DNA of 64,000 bases, from assembly GCA_950295325.1 (NCBI GenBank), contig OX485807.1:47108796-47172795 (forward strand), given 5' to 3'. The position numbers and the translations under genes are program-made. Every line of letters starts with the position of its first letter. Position 1 is the stretch's first letter. Positions 1 to 11,349 of the stretch are shown here, piece after piece. Under the pieces are notes generated by a model. The model did no database searches and was not told the DNA's origin. It was given only the letters and a program-made list of their open reading frames with translations. The stretch is from Polytrichum commune (Eukaryota > Streptophyta > Polytrichopsida > Polytrichales > Polytrichaceae).

Positions 1-522
1 TTGTTTTTTCTTATCTTTCCCCTTTCTGGCCTCTAGCAAGGCTCCATTTACTCTTGTTACATTGTTCAAGAGTCGTCCAAGCCGCTTACCCGTCCAAGGT
101 GCATTGCATGCATAGTCTTGGAACTCCGTCTGGAGATTGAAGCAAGCCGCATCTGTACTAGCATTCTCACACTCATTTTTGTTGAAGGGGTGGTAGGATT
201 CGTGCAAAATGAAAGTGACCCGATCTTCTTTCTTCTCAAGGTCTATTACTACATAATCCCCTTGTGCCACTGCACACTCTACTGTCCACGATTTAAGCTT
301 TATCCACTTCTCAGCTTCATCTATGTCCGTCTTCATTTGATATGCAAATCTAAGCACAAATATTTCTTTCTCGTCCTTTTCTACCAATACTGTCCAATTA
401 TCCACAATTTCATCTTGTGGCTTGTAATGGTCGTTGGGACTTATGTCTTTGATGGCTTCTGGTAGCGGAGGAATGAGAGCTTCTGCGAACATCTCAATTG
501 CATGTCTCTTTTTAGATGCCAT
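1..522 (-). CDS. Unrecognised protein, 5' part (174 codons), runs off the window
   Basis: Reading the minus strand from an ATG at 522-520, the frame stays open for 174 codons to base 1 with no stop, so the gene continues to the left of the window. The protein starts MASKKRHAIEMFAEALIPPL, is mostly hydrophilic, has no signal peptide or membrane segment, and ends the visible part with a lysine-rich stretch (KGKDKKKQ). The start codon sits directly behind a good 3' splice site (TTATCATTTGCAG|ATGG), so it should be the first coding exon after a 5'-UTR intron; in the joined upstream exon the same frame holds a TAG, which supports this ATG as the start. I do not recognise the family. Its intron carries the palindrome array that also precedes the transposase-like gene at 7,215, so it may be a second gene of the same element. 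Confidence 0.55.
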   Translation of the reverse strand, partial: MASKKRHAIEMFAEALIPPLPEAIKDISPNDHYKPQDEIVDNWTVLVEKDEKEIFVLRFAYQMKTDIDEAEKWIKLKSWTVECAVAQGDYVVIDLEKKEDRVTFILHESYHPFNKNECENASTDAACFNLQTEFQDYACNAPWTGKRLGRLLNNVTRVNGALLEARKGKDKKKQ

Positions 523-576
523 CTGCAAATGATAAGATAGATAAGTTAGAATTCTTGGCAAAAGATATAGATCATA

Positions 577-1315
577 CTTTACGAACGCGCGTTCGTAAAG
601 TTTTCCAAATTGTCTCAATTATATTTTTGGATCCAAATGAAAAGATACATTTCTTCCAAATACGCATAACGCGTATATTATATACTCAAATATCTCTATA
701 AGTTACGGACGCGCGTCCGTAAACTTCGCAAAGATAGTATGGTGGTAAATATCAATGTATTCAAGTTACGGTTAATATTTTTTTGAGAGTCTTGTTTCAC
801 ACCTACATTTTTTGAGAGTCTTGTTTCTCACCTACATATATTTTTGAGAGTCTTGTTTCTCACCTACACAAAGATCCACAAAGTTTACGGACGCGCGTCC
901 GTAAACTTTGAGTATTATAAAGGCTATTTTAATATGCCTAATATTACAATATTTGGCTTCGTTTGCGTAATATATTGTTTGAGAGGCTTGTCTCTCACCT
1001 ACCCAAAGATCCACAAAGTTTACGGACGCGCGTCCGTAAACTTTGAGTATTATAAAGGTTATTTTAATATGCCTAATATTACAATATTTGGCTTCGTTTG
1101 CGTAATATGCGGTTTGAGAGTCTTGTTTCTCACCTACACAAAGATCCACAAAGTTTACGGACGCGCGTCCGTAAACTTTGAGTATTATAAAGGCTATTTT
1201 AATATGCCTAATATTACAATATTTGGCTTCGTTTGCGTAATATGTTGTTTGAGAGGCTTGTCTCTCACCTACACAAAGATCCACAAAGTTTACGGACGCG
1301 CGTCCGTAAACTTTG
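577..1315. repeat. Palindrome array L, 135-bp period
   Basis: Four 32-bp perfect palindromes lie at 879-910, 1014-1045, 1149-1180 and 1284-1315, exactly 135 bp apart, in a tandem repeat whose spacers are also near-identical. All share the core TTACGGACGCGCGTCCGTAA. Two solitary relatives precede them: a perfect 24-bp variant at 577-600 (ACGAACGCGCGTTCGT core) and a copy at 702-724. The CG-rich cores stand out in AT-rich surroundings. Overlapping open frames on both strands here come from the palindromic repeat and are not genes. A related 14-bp palindrome, CTGACGCGCGTCAG, is at 2126-2139. Confidence 0.9.
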
Positions 1316-1674
1316 AGGATTATAAAGGCTATTGTAATGTTTGCGTATTCCAATGTTTTCATTAATGCTCCGTGTTTTTCGGGACTTTACCTTGTCGTCC
1401 AATATGGTTTTGCCCTCCAAATAAGAATGCAATTTTACTTCACTGCAATAGCAAACACTGCACTGCAGATTGACAACATAAGGCACTTTCAGAACACTGA
1501 CATGTCCATAACTAAATGATTCTTAGAATGTAGCCATAGACAAAGTACTAAACAAATTCAGAATTCCTTGAAACTGGAATCTCACATTCTGTCATGCTAA
1601 CCTTAAGCCCTAAACCACAACAACCCAAAATTGCAATCATACAAAATGCAATTGCAATGTTCTAAAAAACTTAC

Positions 1675-1733
1675 CTTTCTAGAGTGTTTGCTCCTAAACC
1701 ACAACTAGCTGCTCCTGCTGCAGCTAATACCAA
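1675..1733 (-). other. Probable non-coding 5'-UTR exon of the minus-strand gene at 1-522
   Basis: A 59-bp segment is framed on the minus strand by a clean acceptor (CATTTGCAG) and a consensus donor (AAAG|GTAAGT). A further consensus donor (CTAGA|GTAAGT) lies at about 2,118, and the bases above it (2,120-2,640) are CT-rich on the minus strand, as plant 5' leaders often are. A leader with two introns, the second (1,674-523) holding the palindrome array, is the simplest reading. It rests on splice consensus only. Confidence 0.35.
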
Positions 1734-2154
1734 CTGCAAATGAACAATAAAATTGAGGTCAGAAACCTCTAGTAATTCAATGTGCACATGCATGATTCAA
1801 CATTGAGAACTACTCAAAAAAGTTGCTCATAAATCAGATTCATGCAACACAAGTGAAAGGAAACTATTGATTTGTATGCAAAAAATATAATGAACTACAT
1901 GGTGAAGCTACAACTGAAACCCTAATGAGCAACATCTGAAACACTAATTACCCTTGCAACAACTGAGATCAACAACTGAAAACAACCTAATGAGCAGTAG
2001 CAAGCAACAATGAGCATCCTAATGATCTAATGAGCAGCAAGCAAGCAAGTAGCAAGCAAAACTTACTAATGAGCTAATGAGCTAATAAGCAAATGAGCAG
2101 CAAACAAGGAGAACTTACTCTAGCTCTGACGCGCGTCAGCAATTGACCAATAAG

Positions 2155-2490
2155 AATGAGTTTTGCATTGTGAGGAAAGAGAAGCAAGACCAGCAAGGGA
2201 AGCAAGAGAAGAGAGAGAAGAAAGTGAAGATAAGGGTAAGAAGCAAGAGAAACAAGAGAAGAAAGTGAAGAGAAGCAAAAGAAGCAAAAGAAGATGAGCA
2301 GATGAGCAAGAGAAGATGAGAAGTTGAGCAAGAGAAGATGAGCAAGAGAAGAAGAGTAGATGAGCAAGAGAAGATGAGCAAATGAGCAAGAGAAGCAATA
2401 GCAGATGAGCAAGAGAAACAAGAGAAACAAGAGAAACAAGATAAACAAGAGTTGCAAGAGAAGGAAGCAAAAGCACGAAGAGGAGGGCAA
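2155..2490. repeat. Purine-rich low-complexity tract (GATGAGCAAGAGAA variants)
   Basis: This stretch consists of imperfect repeats of GATGAGCAAGAGAAG and AAGCAAGAGAAA, giving Leu/Ser-rich open frames on the minus strand in all three phases, a sign of low complexity and not of coding. It lies where the 5' leader of the minus-strand gene would be. Confidence 0.7.
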
Positions 2491-2759
2491 AAGGGAGCTG
2501 GTGTACTTTGAAACCCTATAACCCTAAAGCAAGAGAAGCAAGAGCAACAATAGAAGGAACGGAAGGAAGAGATGATAGAGAAGGAAGGAAAAGCACGAAG
2601 AGCGAGGGCGAAAGGGTGCTGGAGTACTTGGAACCCTAAAACAATGGCGTGCCTCCACGTGTCCCTACCCCAAACGTCGCGCCCAATCGCCGGCCTATAC
2701 CCTTACGTGGCATCACCCTACTGGTCTATATTTGGTATTGAAATAGGGGTTTAATTTAT

Positions 2760-3264
2760 ACTTAGTTTGGTGATTTTATTATCATATTATGTCATAATAA
2801 CATCTTATGTTTATGCTAAGGCAAGTTAAAAGTCACACTAAATGTCACTCTAAATATAAAATGAGCCATCTCGTTGCCTCTTCTCTTCACTTTTGATAAT
2901 GAGTGAAATATTCATACGAGCTCTAGAAAGTATTCATTATTTTAGGAAATTATATTAGGGTGTGAGGTTGAGTAAATTATTATGTCATTGTCAACAATTA
3001 AATGACATCAATAATAATAATAATATCATTTTGGAACTCCAAACAATGAGAGAAACTAACTACAATTTCTAGTGTGGCCTCTATGGAGAGTGGGGGAGCA
3101 CCTTTCATTAAAACCTAGAATCACGTGCGTTCACTGCATACTCTAAAAACCCCCTAATATATACAAGTGATTTTTTGTGAAATGAAGTAATACACATACA
3201 ATTGCAACAATAAATATACAAGCAACAATATGTATACACAAAAAAACATCCATTCATATATATT
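2760..3264. other. Non-coding, nothing recognised
   Basis: AT-rich sequence with short AAT repeats near 3,010-3,030 and no coding frame, splice pattern or repeat family that I can name. Confidence 0.5.
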
Positions 3265-3272
3265 AGTCATTA

Positions 3273-3587
3273 CTCGGGGGGGCAGTGTGTTAAAAAAATA
3301 AGGATATAGGGGGGTATTACTTTCAATTCTCTTATTTTTTTCACATGCTATCATTATATAAATTTCTACTTTGGGTTAATAGAAAAATGGCTTGCATTAC
3401 TTATAATTCCAAATTACCAATTATTCCATACCCTATACTACTTTAAAGATGTCCAGTGCCATTTTTGATACCCTATATTACTCTTAAGTCCATTTATAAT
3501 TTTTTGCCCCCATGTTTTTAAAATACCCTATCATTTGTTTGCACGTATATTGCTACTCCAACCAATGACTGCCCCCCCCCCCCCGAG
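3273..3587. mobile_element. MITE-like element with poly-G/poly-C ends and 8-bp target duplication
   Basis: The element is 315 bp long. It starts CTCGGGGGGGCAGT and ends with the inverse, ACTGC, a run of 14 C, then GAG. It is flanked by a perfect 8-bp direct repeat AGTCATTA (3265-3272 and 3588-3595). An 8-bp duplication with short inverted ends fits the hAT group of cut-and-paste elements; there is no coding capacity. The arms differ mainly in the length of the G/C run. Confidence 0.75.
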
Positions 3588-3595
3588 AGTCATTA

Positions 3596-6080
3596 ACATA
3601 AGTATACAAATGCAATTATTGTCTCGAAGTCTACCATGGAATGATCAATAAGATCATATGTCCACTTGTTGTTAGCCCCTTTTGATACCAACATAAACCA
3701 ATCTCCACGTTTGATGGACGGTCCATCAAGTCAAATGGATCCCTATACTCCACCCAACGATTACCAAACTTCCTCCGCATCCTATAAACTCTCCCAACAA
3801 ACCAAACCTTATGAAAACTTATCCAATATGAACACTTATGATATATAGTATAGTAACAATACCATACAAGTACAATTATTCTATACTTTTTAAAGGCCTT
3901 CCATATATGTACGTAACTATAAATTATAACATGTATACCATATGTATATGCAATACGGCAAGGTCCAAATCAATACCCCTCCTGTGCACTCACGTATAAC
4001 TCGTACATGTTTAGTACAGTGCACCCCCCGAGCTATGGAGGGGACTCTATATTTCGAGAATAGTAATAATATTCAATAAAAGGATGTCTTGTTGATTAAC
4101 TTCAGTATAAGAATTCTTTTTCTTCTCAAAGGTGGGATTCAAATGCAATTGGGGCAATATACCAATTGGCCACAAATTCTCATGAAACTTTGCCAAGAAA
4201 TACTTGTGAATCCCTCAATTATCGCAATAAGTTGTGAAACGCAATTAACAAAACCGAAACATCGAGATATGGGGAGAATTCATATGCTTGTAATACCTTA
4301 AACAACATTACGGATTAATTCAATCCCTCCACACATAGGTCTAAGCTTGTATTAAAACAAAATGCATGGGTATGTGTTGAATGTACATCCCTCTTGTACA
4401 TTAAACAACCTTTCGGATCCATCCAATCCTTCCACACATAGGCCTCAGCTTGTATTATCGCTTATAAGTAGTAGCAAACTTGTTTATATTTGGAGTTTTC
4501 TTTCGGTGGTGAGTTGTGTTTAGGACTCGATTATAGAATACCAATATACGATCTTCAAAACCTTTCATCAAAAGTATATGTTTAAAGCAAATGGTTTAAA
4601 GCCAAAGAAAGATTTAAAAAAATGAAAGGTAAGGTTACCCCTAAATTTGCTTCACATTTGAAATGTTTATGGTTTTATTTTACAAAATTTAAAGGTAGTC
4701 ATATAGTTTTGAATTACTTCCACTTAAGGCTACACATGTATTGGGAGTTATTCAGTTAACCATGCGTACCGTATGTCGTTGTGTTTGTTCAGGGGTGGGC
4801 GGTTATAGGGTATAGGGTATAGGGTATAGGGTATAGTGTGTAGGGTTTAGGGTTTAGGGTTTAGGATTTAGGGTACCACGTATGAACTAATGAGAGTATC
4901 CCCCTTCTGTCACCAACTTAAAATTGCTTGCCTTTATAATATTTGGATACCCTACCCTCCCCTTCTCTCCATTATGCTTTGTTGGGCTCATAATGTTACT
5001 TAGAACAACAACTGCTATTGTTTGAGTCAATATTGTAGATAATGTACATGGGGTACTAAAAATTGTTTTTTGTCTCACGTATAGTACATTAAGAATGCTA
5101 GTATTATTTTTTTTGAAATAAATGTTGATGTATTGAAGGGGGCCCTAAAGTTAAGAGAGGAAATTGAGAATATTGATTTTAAAGCAACCCATAGTGCCTA
5201 TGACAATAGATGTGCTATTGTCATGGCATCTAGGCGCTCAAAGTTTGTGTACGTATTAGTATAATTATGTATAGGTGTGTAAAAGTGGGTAAATTAAACG
5301 GGTTGGATGGTAGGGTGGTGGCAAATGTAATTACTAGTTTAAATGCTAGATGAGAGGAGATAACATGATATTGGAGTGAATATCATTACATCGTATGCAA
5401 AACAATAAAATAGATGCTAGTTTAATTTTGAATGACACGTATTTTTATACTCCATGTACTATTGTTGTTGTTGTGGTTGATGTTTCACACGACACTATAA
5501 TTTTCTGTCTCCTAGTTCTACAATGACCTCTCAATATTAGGTACTTCAATATTATAAACCACCCCTCAACAATGTTCAATGCTCATATATTATTAGCCTA
5601 TTTTCTTTGTTGTCCACCATAAATACGTAGATGCCTTTTGCTTTGTCATTATGTGGACTCATCGTCTATGCATGTTGTCCACTATGAATACACATTCCAT
5701 TGTAAGGCTGGCACACGGAATGTAGTAATTTTAGGTTTTTATTTATAGGACGTAGATGGTGGCTAGTATCCTATGTTGGAAAACGGATCCAAGGGAAACG
5801 ATCAGTACTTAAGGGGACACCCCTCCACCAAGGGACTCTTTTTGCATCTCAGATGTGGGTTGCGCTGCTTGGACCCTTGTAGTGTTCTGGATGTTTATTT
5901 CGTGCAGGTACAGATCCTATTGCAATGGACCTTTTATACCCTAAACACTAAATTCCAAGCCATAAACCCATTAGTGGAGCCAATTTTATGTGGATTGCAC
6001 TGTCTGGATCCTTATAGTGATTGATTTTTGTTTATGGCAAGTATCGTTCCTGGTGAAATGGTCCTATTATGGCGCCGCAA
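3596..6080. other. Intergenic, no gene recognised
   Basis: AT-rich sequence with no supported coding region. A roughly 90-bp segment near 5,850-5,935 recurs in diverged form at 5,990-6,075 (TGGATTGC-CTG-TTGGA type core). It also contains the interstitial telomeric tract listed separately. The open frames in it are short and unconvincing. Confidence 0.5.
4804..4874. repeat. Interstitial telomere-like repeat (TATAGGG then TTTAGGG)
   Basis: About four copies of TATAGGG pass directly into four or five copies of the plant telomere unit TTTAGGG. The tract is too short and too internal for a chromosome end; such tracts are known as fusion scars or as products of double-strand-break repair. Confidence 0.85.
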
Positions 6081-6086
6081 ATCACG

Positions 6087-7135
6087 GAGGTTTACGGACG
6101 TGCGTCCGTAAACCTTAAACCTCTTGCTTGGTTGGATATCTATTTCTGTGAGAATTGCACTTGAGCTATTTCATGTACATTGAGGTTTACGGACGCGCGT
6201 CCGTAAACCTTAAACCTCTTGCTTGATTGGATATGTATTTCTGTGAGAATTATACTTGAGTTATTTCATTTACATTGAGGTTTACGGACGCGCGTCCGTA
6301 AACCTTAAACCTCTTGCTTGATTGGATATCTATTGTTGTGAGAATTATACTTCAGCTATTTCATGTACATTAAGGTTTACGGACGCGCGTCCGTAAACCT
6401 TTAACCTCTTGCTTGATTGGATATCTATTGCAGTGAGAATTATACTTGACCTATTTCATCTACATTGAGGTTTACGGACGCGCGTCTGTAAACTTTTGCA
6501 CCTTTTTGTTCCATTGTTCGGTATTGCACCTGAGCTGACATCATGACCACTTGCCATGTATAGTATACCAACGAGACTGTATTGTCATGAAAATTTTCTG
6601 ACTCACATCCAGTAACCTAAACCTATTTGTGCTAGTAATGAGGTACAGAGAGGTTTACGGACGCGCATCCGTAAACCTGCAAACCTTTGGTTCCATACTT
6701 TTCACTATGTGCCATGTAGAATATTACATTGAGACTGTACGGTCAATGGAGGTATAAGATCCCTAAACCCTAAGCTTACATCACCCTATGTGTCATAGTA
6801 TAATATTTTGACATTCATAATACACAGTAGGAACCTGACACCTGGACATCTTGGTTTCCTAAACCTCTGTGTGTCTTGCACAACACTGACTTTTGACATT
6901 CGGATGTTTGCGGACGCACGTCCGTATACCTATGTTGTATAGTTTGCGAAAACATTTGCGCATGATATTGACCTCTTTGACCACGAAGAGATTTACGGGT
7001 GCGCGCCCATAAAACTGTCATGTTTTTGTTGTCTGGACCTTTCCGCCGACTATGAACAAATAAAGACATATGTATGCGCGTGCTTGCACTGATAATGTTG
7101 TTACATGGAGATATACGTACGCGCGTTCGTATACC
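6087..7135. repeat. Palindrome array R, 95-bp period, with degenerate tail
   Basis: Palindromes of the same family as array L, with arms AGGTTTACGGACGC, begin at 6088, 6183, 6278, 6373 and 6468, exactly 95 bp apart; spacers are near-identical (CTTGCTTGATTGGATATCTA type) and differ from those of array L. Diverged single copies follow at 6651-6678, about 6905-6930, 6988-7015 and 7109-7135, leading up to the start of the transposase-like gene. Confidence 0.9.
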
Positions 7136-7214
7136 AATGTGTCTTTGTTTCCAGGCCATGAAATCCACTATTGTTGACATTGTGTTTCATTGACAATAAG
7201 CGTTAGGACTATCC

Positions 7215-10200
7215 ATGACATTTATTGAATGGGATATTTTGACATACTCTTCATGTGGGTCACTTGTAGTGGCCATGGATTCCAACGTCCGAGATAGTGC
7301 ATTCGAGTTCTCTTCGGAAGCGTCAAGCTATGCTAGCGAATTTGAAGGTGTTATGGAACATGAAACTACAATTGGTGTCGCCAATGCAGAGGATGATTTC
7401 ATACCAACATGTGAGGGTTATTCGCGGGAACAATGGATTGATCTTGATGTTGTCATAGTCAATGGATACGGCGTCCCCGTGGCCAATGGTGTTTGTAGGA
7501 ACTCAAATCCTATGGACTGTATTGATGCAAATCCCCTTGGGGAGGAAGATGTTGGGGTGTGCATTTTGAACTCCTTACATCCATTGGAAGTACCTCCTGG
7601 TTGGAGATTCTCTCTTCGTCGATGGCCGTTGCGAAGTGTTCTTCACGATGGTGTCAGCTTGTGGAATCATGCACGTCGTTTTGAGGAAATACAAAAGACT
7701 TTGTTCGCCACAATGCGTCCTAGACAAGGTCGGCGTAAATATGATTCCGTTCGCGTGCCCCGTGAACCCACGCAACGTCGTCGAGATCTAACATTGGGAG
7801 ACACATCTATTAGGTCCGTAGCAACAAAGGATTGTTGTGCAAAAATGTGTTGCCAACTATTTCCCCGTGACAAAATCAAATCTTTGAGACAAGAGATGTG
7901 GCTTGCGGACTTTCGGATGCGATCTGCAAAGAAACTTGAAGTCCATCGCAACATGCACTTTGATGCCGAAGGTCGTAAGGTTGTGACCTTGGAAAATATA
8001 GAGGTATGCTGCACGGCATGGTACATTATACATGCAGTTTCAAAGGCAGATTTTTATAGGTTCCGGAACTACTCGCTGCAAGGACGGCGTTCTCGGTTCC
8101 ATGGCAACTCTGGTACAAAGAAGCCCAGGGAGGCAACACTCCAAGCAGCTGCAACACTATCAACCATCATTATGCCATTAGCAGATGCGATGCCACACAA
8201 AACACGGACTCTGCCGTCGGGGGAAAAGGTTGTCCAGATGGTTTTGCCTACAGGGACAAAATGGAAGAACATACTTATGGATGTTAATGAGGTTGGCGAA
8301 AAGGCTGGATGTGGGCCGATTTCGTTGTCAAAATTGAGTGTGATCAAGAATCAACAATTTGCAGAGTACATTACGAAGAGGCCTGGGGATAAGTTTGCCA
8401 GGTGTTCTGCTTGTGAAAAATACAAGGGCCTTCGAGATGCACATCCCATAGGGACTGAGTCGCACAATAGACATCAACGGAAATACATTGAGCATGTCAA
8501 CAACCAAGAGGCACACTGTCAAGACTACTACAAGAATCGCGCATTATCGATAATGAGGCCGAATGAGGTTTTGACAATCATTCATGACAAAATGGACCAT
8601 GCGAAGACTGCGTGCCCTTGTTGTCGCAACCCTTGCTAGGTCCCTTAATAATCTTGCCAATTTTCAATTCTAGCAAAGGTTACGAGTCGCTAACCCTTCG
8701 CATTCCGCCATGCTAATGGATAGCTCCTCTTACCCCGGACCAATAGTTCATAGGAGGGAACCAACCCTCCTACTTTGCTTTCGGGACTCACCCCTTAATC
8801 GGTAACCCATTTCCCCAATGTGGACTTCCATTCATGGAAGTCCAATCCTATGTTGATCATCGCATTGCCGGAGCAACACTACAACAACCCGAACCATACT
8901 AGGCAACTATGGCCTCACAATAGGCCAAAGCCCATGGAGGCCTTGCCGTTCGGCCTCGGGTGGGTGAGGCCACACCACCTCACCCATATAAGCCTCTAGG
9001 ACTTCACGCGGGGCCCCTACCCCACCGTCAACCAACCTCTTGTCTCTCTACCAAGAGTTGGGGCCAAGTGGACATTTTCCTTTAGCTGCTGGGCCTAGAA
9101 CCCCCCAGCAGCTTCAGACCATCATAACTTCCTTGTATGATGTCTGATCATAACCACCAACCACTCCATCCTCATCTACGCTTCACGTAGATGCCGATGG
9201 ACTCCTCACTTGCTCCATTCGAGCAAGTCTTGAGGAAGTTATGCCTGTTTGAACCTTGGCAGTCCCGGGAATCCCTCCCAGGCACTGCTGTACCAGGGCG
9301 CTGTCCCGGGACAGCGCCCCACTCAAATGGCCATAACTCCTAGCTCACACCTCCGATTGAGGTGTTCTTGAGCATTCTAGAATCACCACGCCATGAGCTA
9401 CGCATAGCTCATGGCCTTGCCCTTGTGCCTCCTAGTCTTCGTGGGTGGGAGGCGTTCCCAACGCCCGGGGCCCTCACCCACACTAGGATCACTTGGGCCC
9501 TCTCACCAACGGCGCCACAAGTCCCGGGTGTCACTCCGGGGTCCCCCTTGTGCCCATGGTGTTTCGGGCACTCCTCATGGAGAGGTGCGCGACACTTGTT
9601 ATGCACGGAAAATAAAGGCTACAGATGGATATTTCAAGCTCCCAATATCTGTCACAGGTTCGTTGGTTTTCACATTTTTTTTGCGAACCCACATACTCAT
9701 CGTTAAGAGTTACGGATGTACATCCGTAAGTGTTTGTTCATTTTCTTGGCCTTCTTGCGGAAAAATTGAATTTCCTTATTATAAATGATATTGGAATGTA
9801 CTTCTCATTTGTATGTCTTAATTCAGGTATGATCGCACATGGCCATGTGGACGTCAAGTATGCACATTATGGCTTGGATTTCTATCCAGGCGACGCCAAT
9901 CATACCGTAGGGTCTTTTGCAAAACTTCTACGAGATCTTGAGAGTCCGCCAACATCATCCTCTCGCGCTCTTTTTGTTGGATGTGGAACAACACCGATTT
10001 ATGAGGCTGTGCTAGAGGGGAAAGAAGTATGTCTATCGTCACTGCAAGAACCGCCTGAACAAACCGTTCTTGCTAAACCTTTGCCTCCAACTCTACATGT
10101 GCAACTGGACAATTGTGCCAAAGACAACAAATGTCGATACGTGTTTTGTTTTTGGTCATTGCTCGTAGCCAAGGGCATTTTCAAAGAAGTGTTTGTGTCT

Positions 10201-11349
10201 TTTTTGATGGTTGGCCACACGCATGATGACATTGACGCTTCATTTGGACGTTGGAGTATGAAGTTGCACGAGGAGGATTTTCCGACGATTCCTCTTCTCA
10301 TGAAATCATACATGGATTTGGATAATGTGCCAGTCATCCCGCATTTGATTGAAGAAGTGCCCGATTTCAAAGCGTTTATCGAACCATTCATTCTTAAGGG
10401 AGGTGACCGTTTAGTGGGCCATACCAAGGCTCAACAATTCCGATTCTATATGCGTGATGATGGTTTGCCGGCCATGCAATTCAAAGTTTTGTGCACTTCC
10501 CCGGATTGGGGTCCAGAGGAAGGGATACTCGTATGGCGCCAAAACGAAGAAGGCAAATGTATGCTACCTGATGGGGAGCCGAAGCCTTGCAAACCCAACC
10601 CCATGAGGAATGGACCAGAAATCATCAAAGGTATATCCGGATTCATCCAATATTGGAAAGAATTGTGCGAGGAAGACATCACAAGGCGTGTTCGGGATAC
10701 CCACGAACCATTGATTACGTACTGGGATCGCATTCGCTCAGCATTGCTAGCACCCGATGTCGAAACACATTCATGTTTGACACAAGGTTTTTGGCCACAA
10801 AGCCGAGTGACAATCGTGGAATCTGAGGCCATGTTCTTCGACAATGGGGACATCCGTGAAGAGTTCGCAGCGGACGACCATTATGTTGGCCCAGCTCGTA
10901 ATCGTCCGGCTCCATCATTTCGTGTGGCTGTTGATTGCTACGAAGGGTATATGATCCTCGTACGTCCTGGAGATGAGGAGCACCCTAAACCGATTTGGTT
11001 GGTAAAAGCATTGTCATCACCAAATTTTGTTCCAACTAGCCCAAATTTTCATCAAATTGAGGTGGAATATTGCCGTCCCAGCACCAAAGATCAAAATGTG
11101 CTCCGCACATATTTAGGGTGGGACACCAAAAAAGGTTTCAAATGGACAATGGACTCAGCATACGAACCAATATGGATAAACACAGATACCATACTTTGTG
11201 CTTGGAAACCACGCAAAGGTTCCAAATCAGAGACAATGACCATCCCCCAAAAACATATAGATTTTGCCAAAGACAACTTGGCACGTATTGCTGCTGCAGA
11301 AAACGATGTCGAGAATGGAAATGAAGCTGAAGATGAAGATGGAGAATGA
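7215..11349 (+). pseudogene. DUF7869-like transposase-type gene, interrupted by a solo LTR
   Basis: Exon 1 is 7215-8621. After the LTR at 8622-9594 and its duplicated target are removed, the frame continues at 9600-9657, crosses a 169-bp GT-AG intron (9658-9826) and ends in exon 3 at 11349: 995 aa. A second ATG at 7275 (MDSNVRDSAF) has a better start context. A Cys-rich region (DCCAKMCC, CSACEKYKG) is followed by three acidic motifs: IHDKMDHAKT (D458/D461), HVQLDNCAKDNK (D583) and VGHTHDDIDASFG (D622-D625). From memory these match the widespread eukaryotic DUF7869 family. Reading them as an RNase-H-fold D-D-D/E transposase site is inference. Apart from the insertion the frame is clean, so the gene was recently intact. 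The C-terminal end is acidic. Confidence 0.75.
8622..9594. mobile_element. Solo LTR (973 bp) inserted in the DUF7869-like gene
   Basis: The insert begins TGTCGC and ends GCGACA, has the TG...CA termini of an LTR, and is flanked by a perfect 5-bp target duplication CTTGT (8617-8621 and 9595-9599). It is richer in GC than its surroundings and has no retroelement coding sequence, so it is best read as a solo LTR left by recombination between the two LTRs of an element. Removing it restores the host reading frame exactly (ACPC|YARKIKATDG). Confidence 0.85.

Noticed and set aside
832-1365. Overlapping open frames on both strands with VYGRASVNF repeats
   Set aside because: The palindromic 135-bp repeat is open in both directions; no gene signals, and the two frames mirror one another.
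2074-2490. Leu/Ser-rich minus-strand frames in three phases
   Set aside because: Low-complexity CT-rich sequence; being open in several phases at once argues against coding.
4798-4874. True chromosome end
   Set aside because: The tract is under 80 bp and lies between ordinary unique sequences.
577-7135. Regularly spaced palindromes as a CRISPR array
   Set aside because: Spacers are near-identical between units, unit lengths are 95-135 bp, and the DNA is plant nuclear; these are tandem repeats with palindromic cores.
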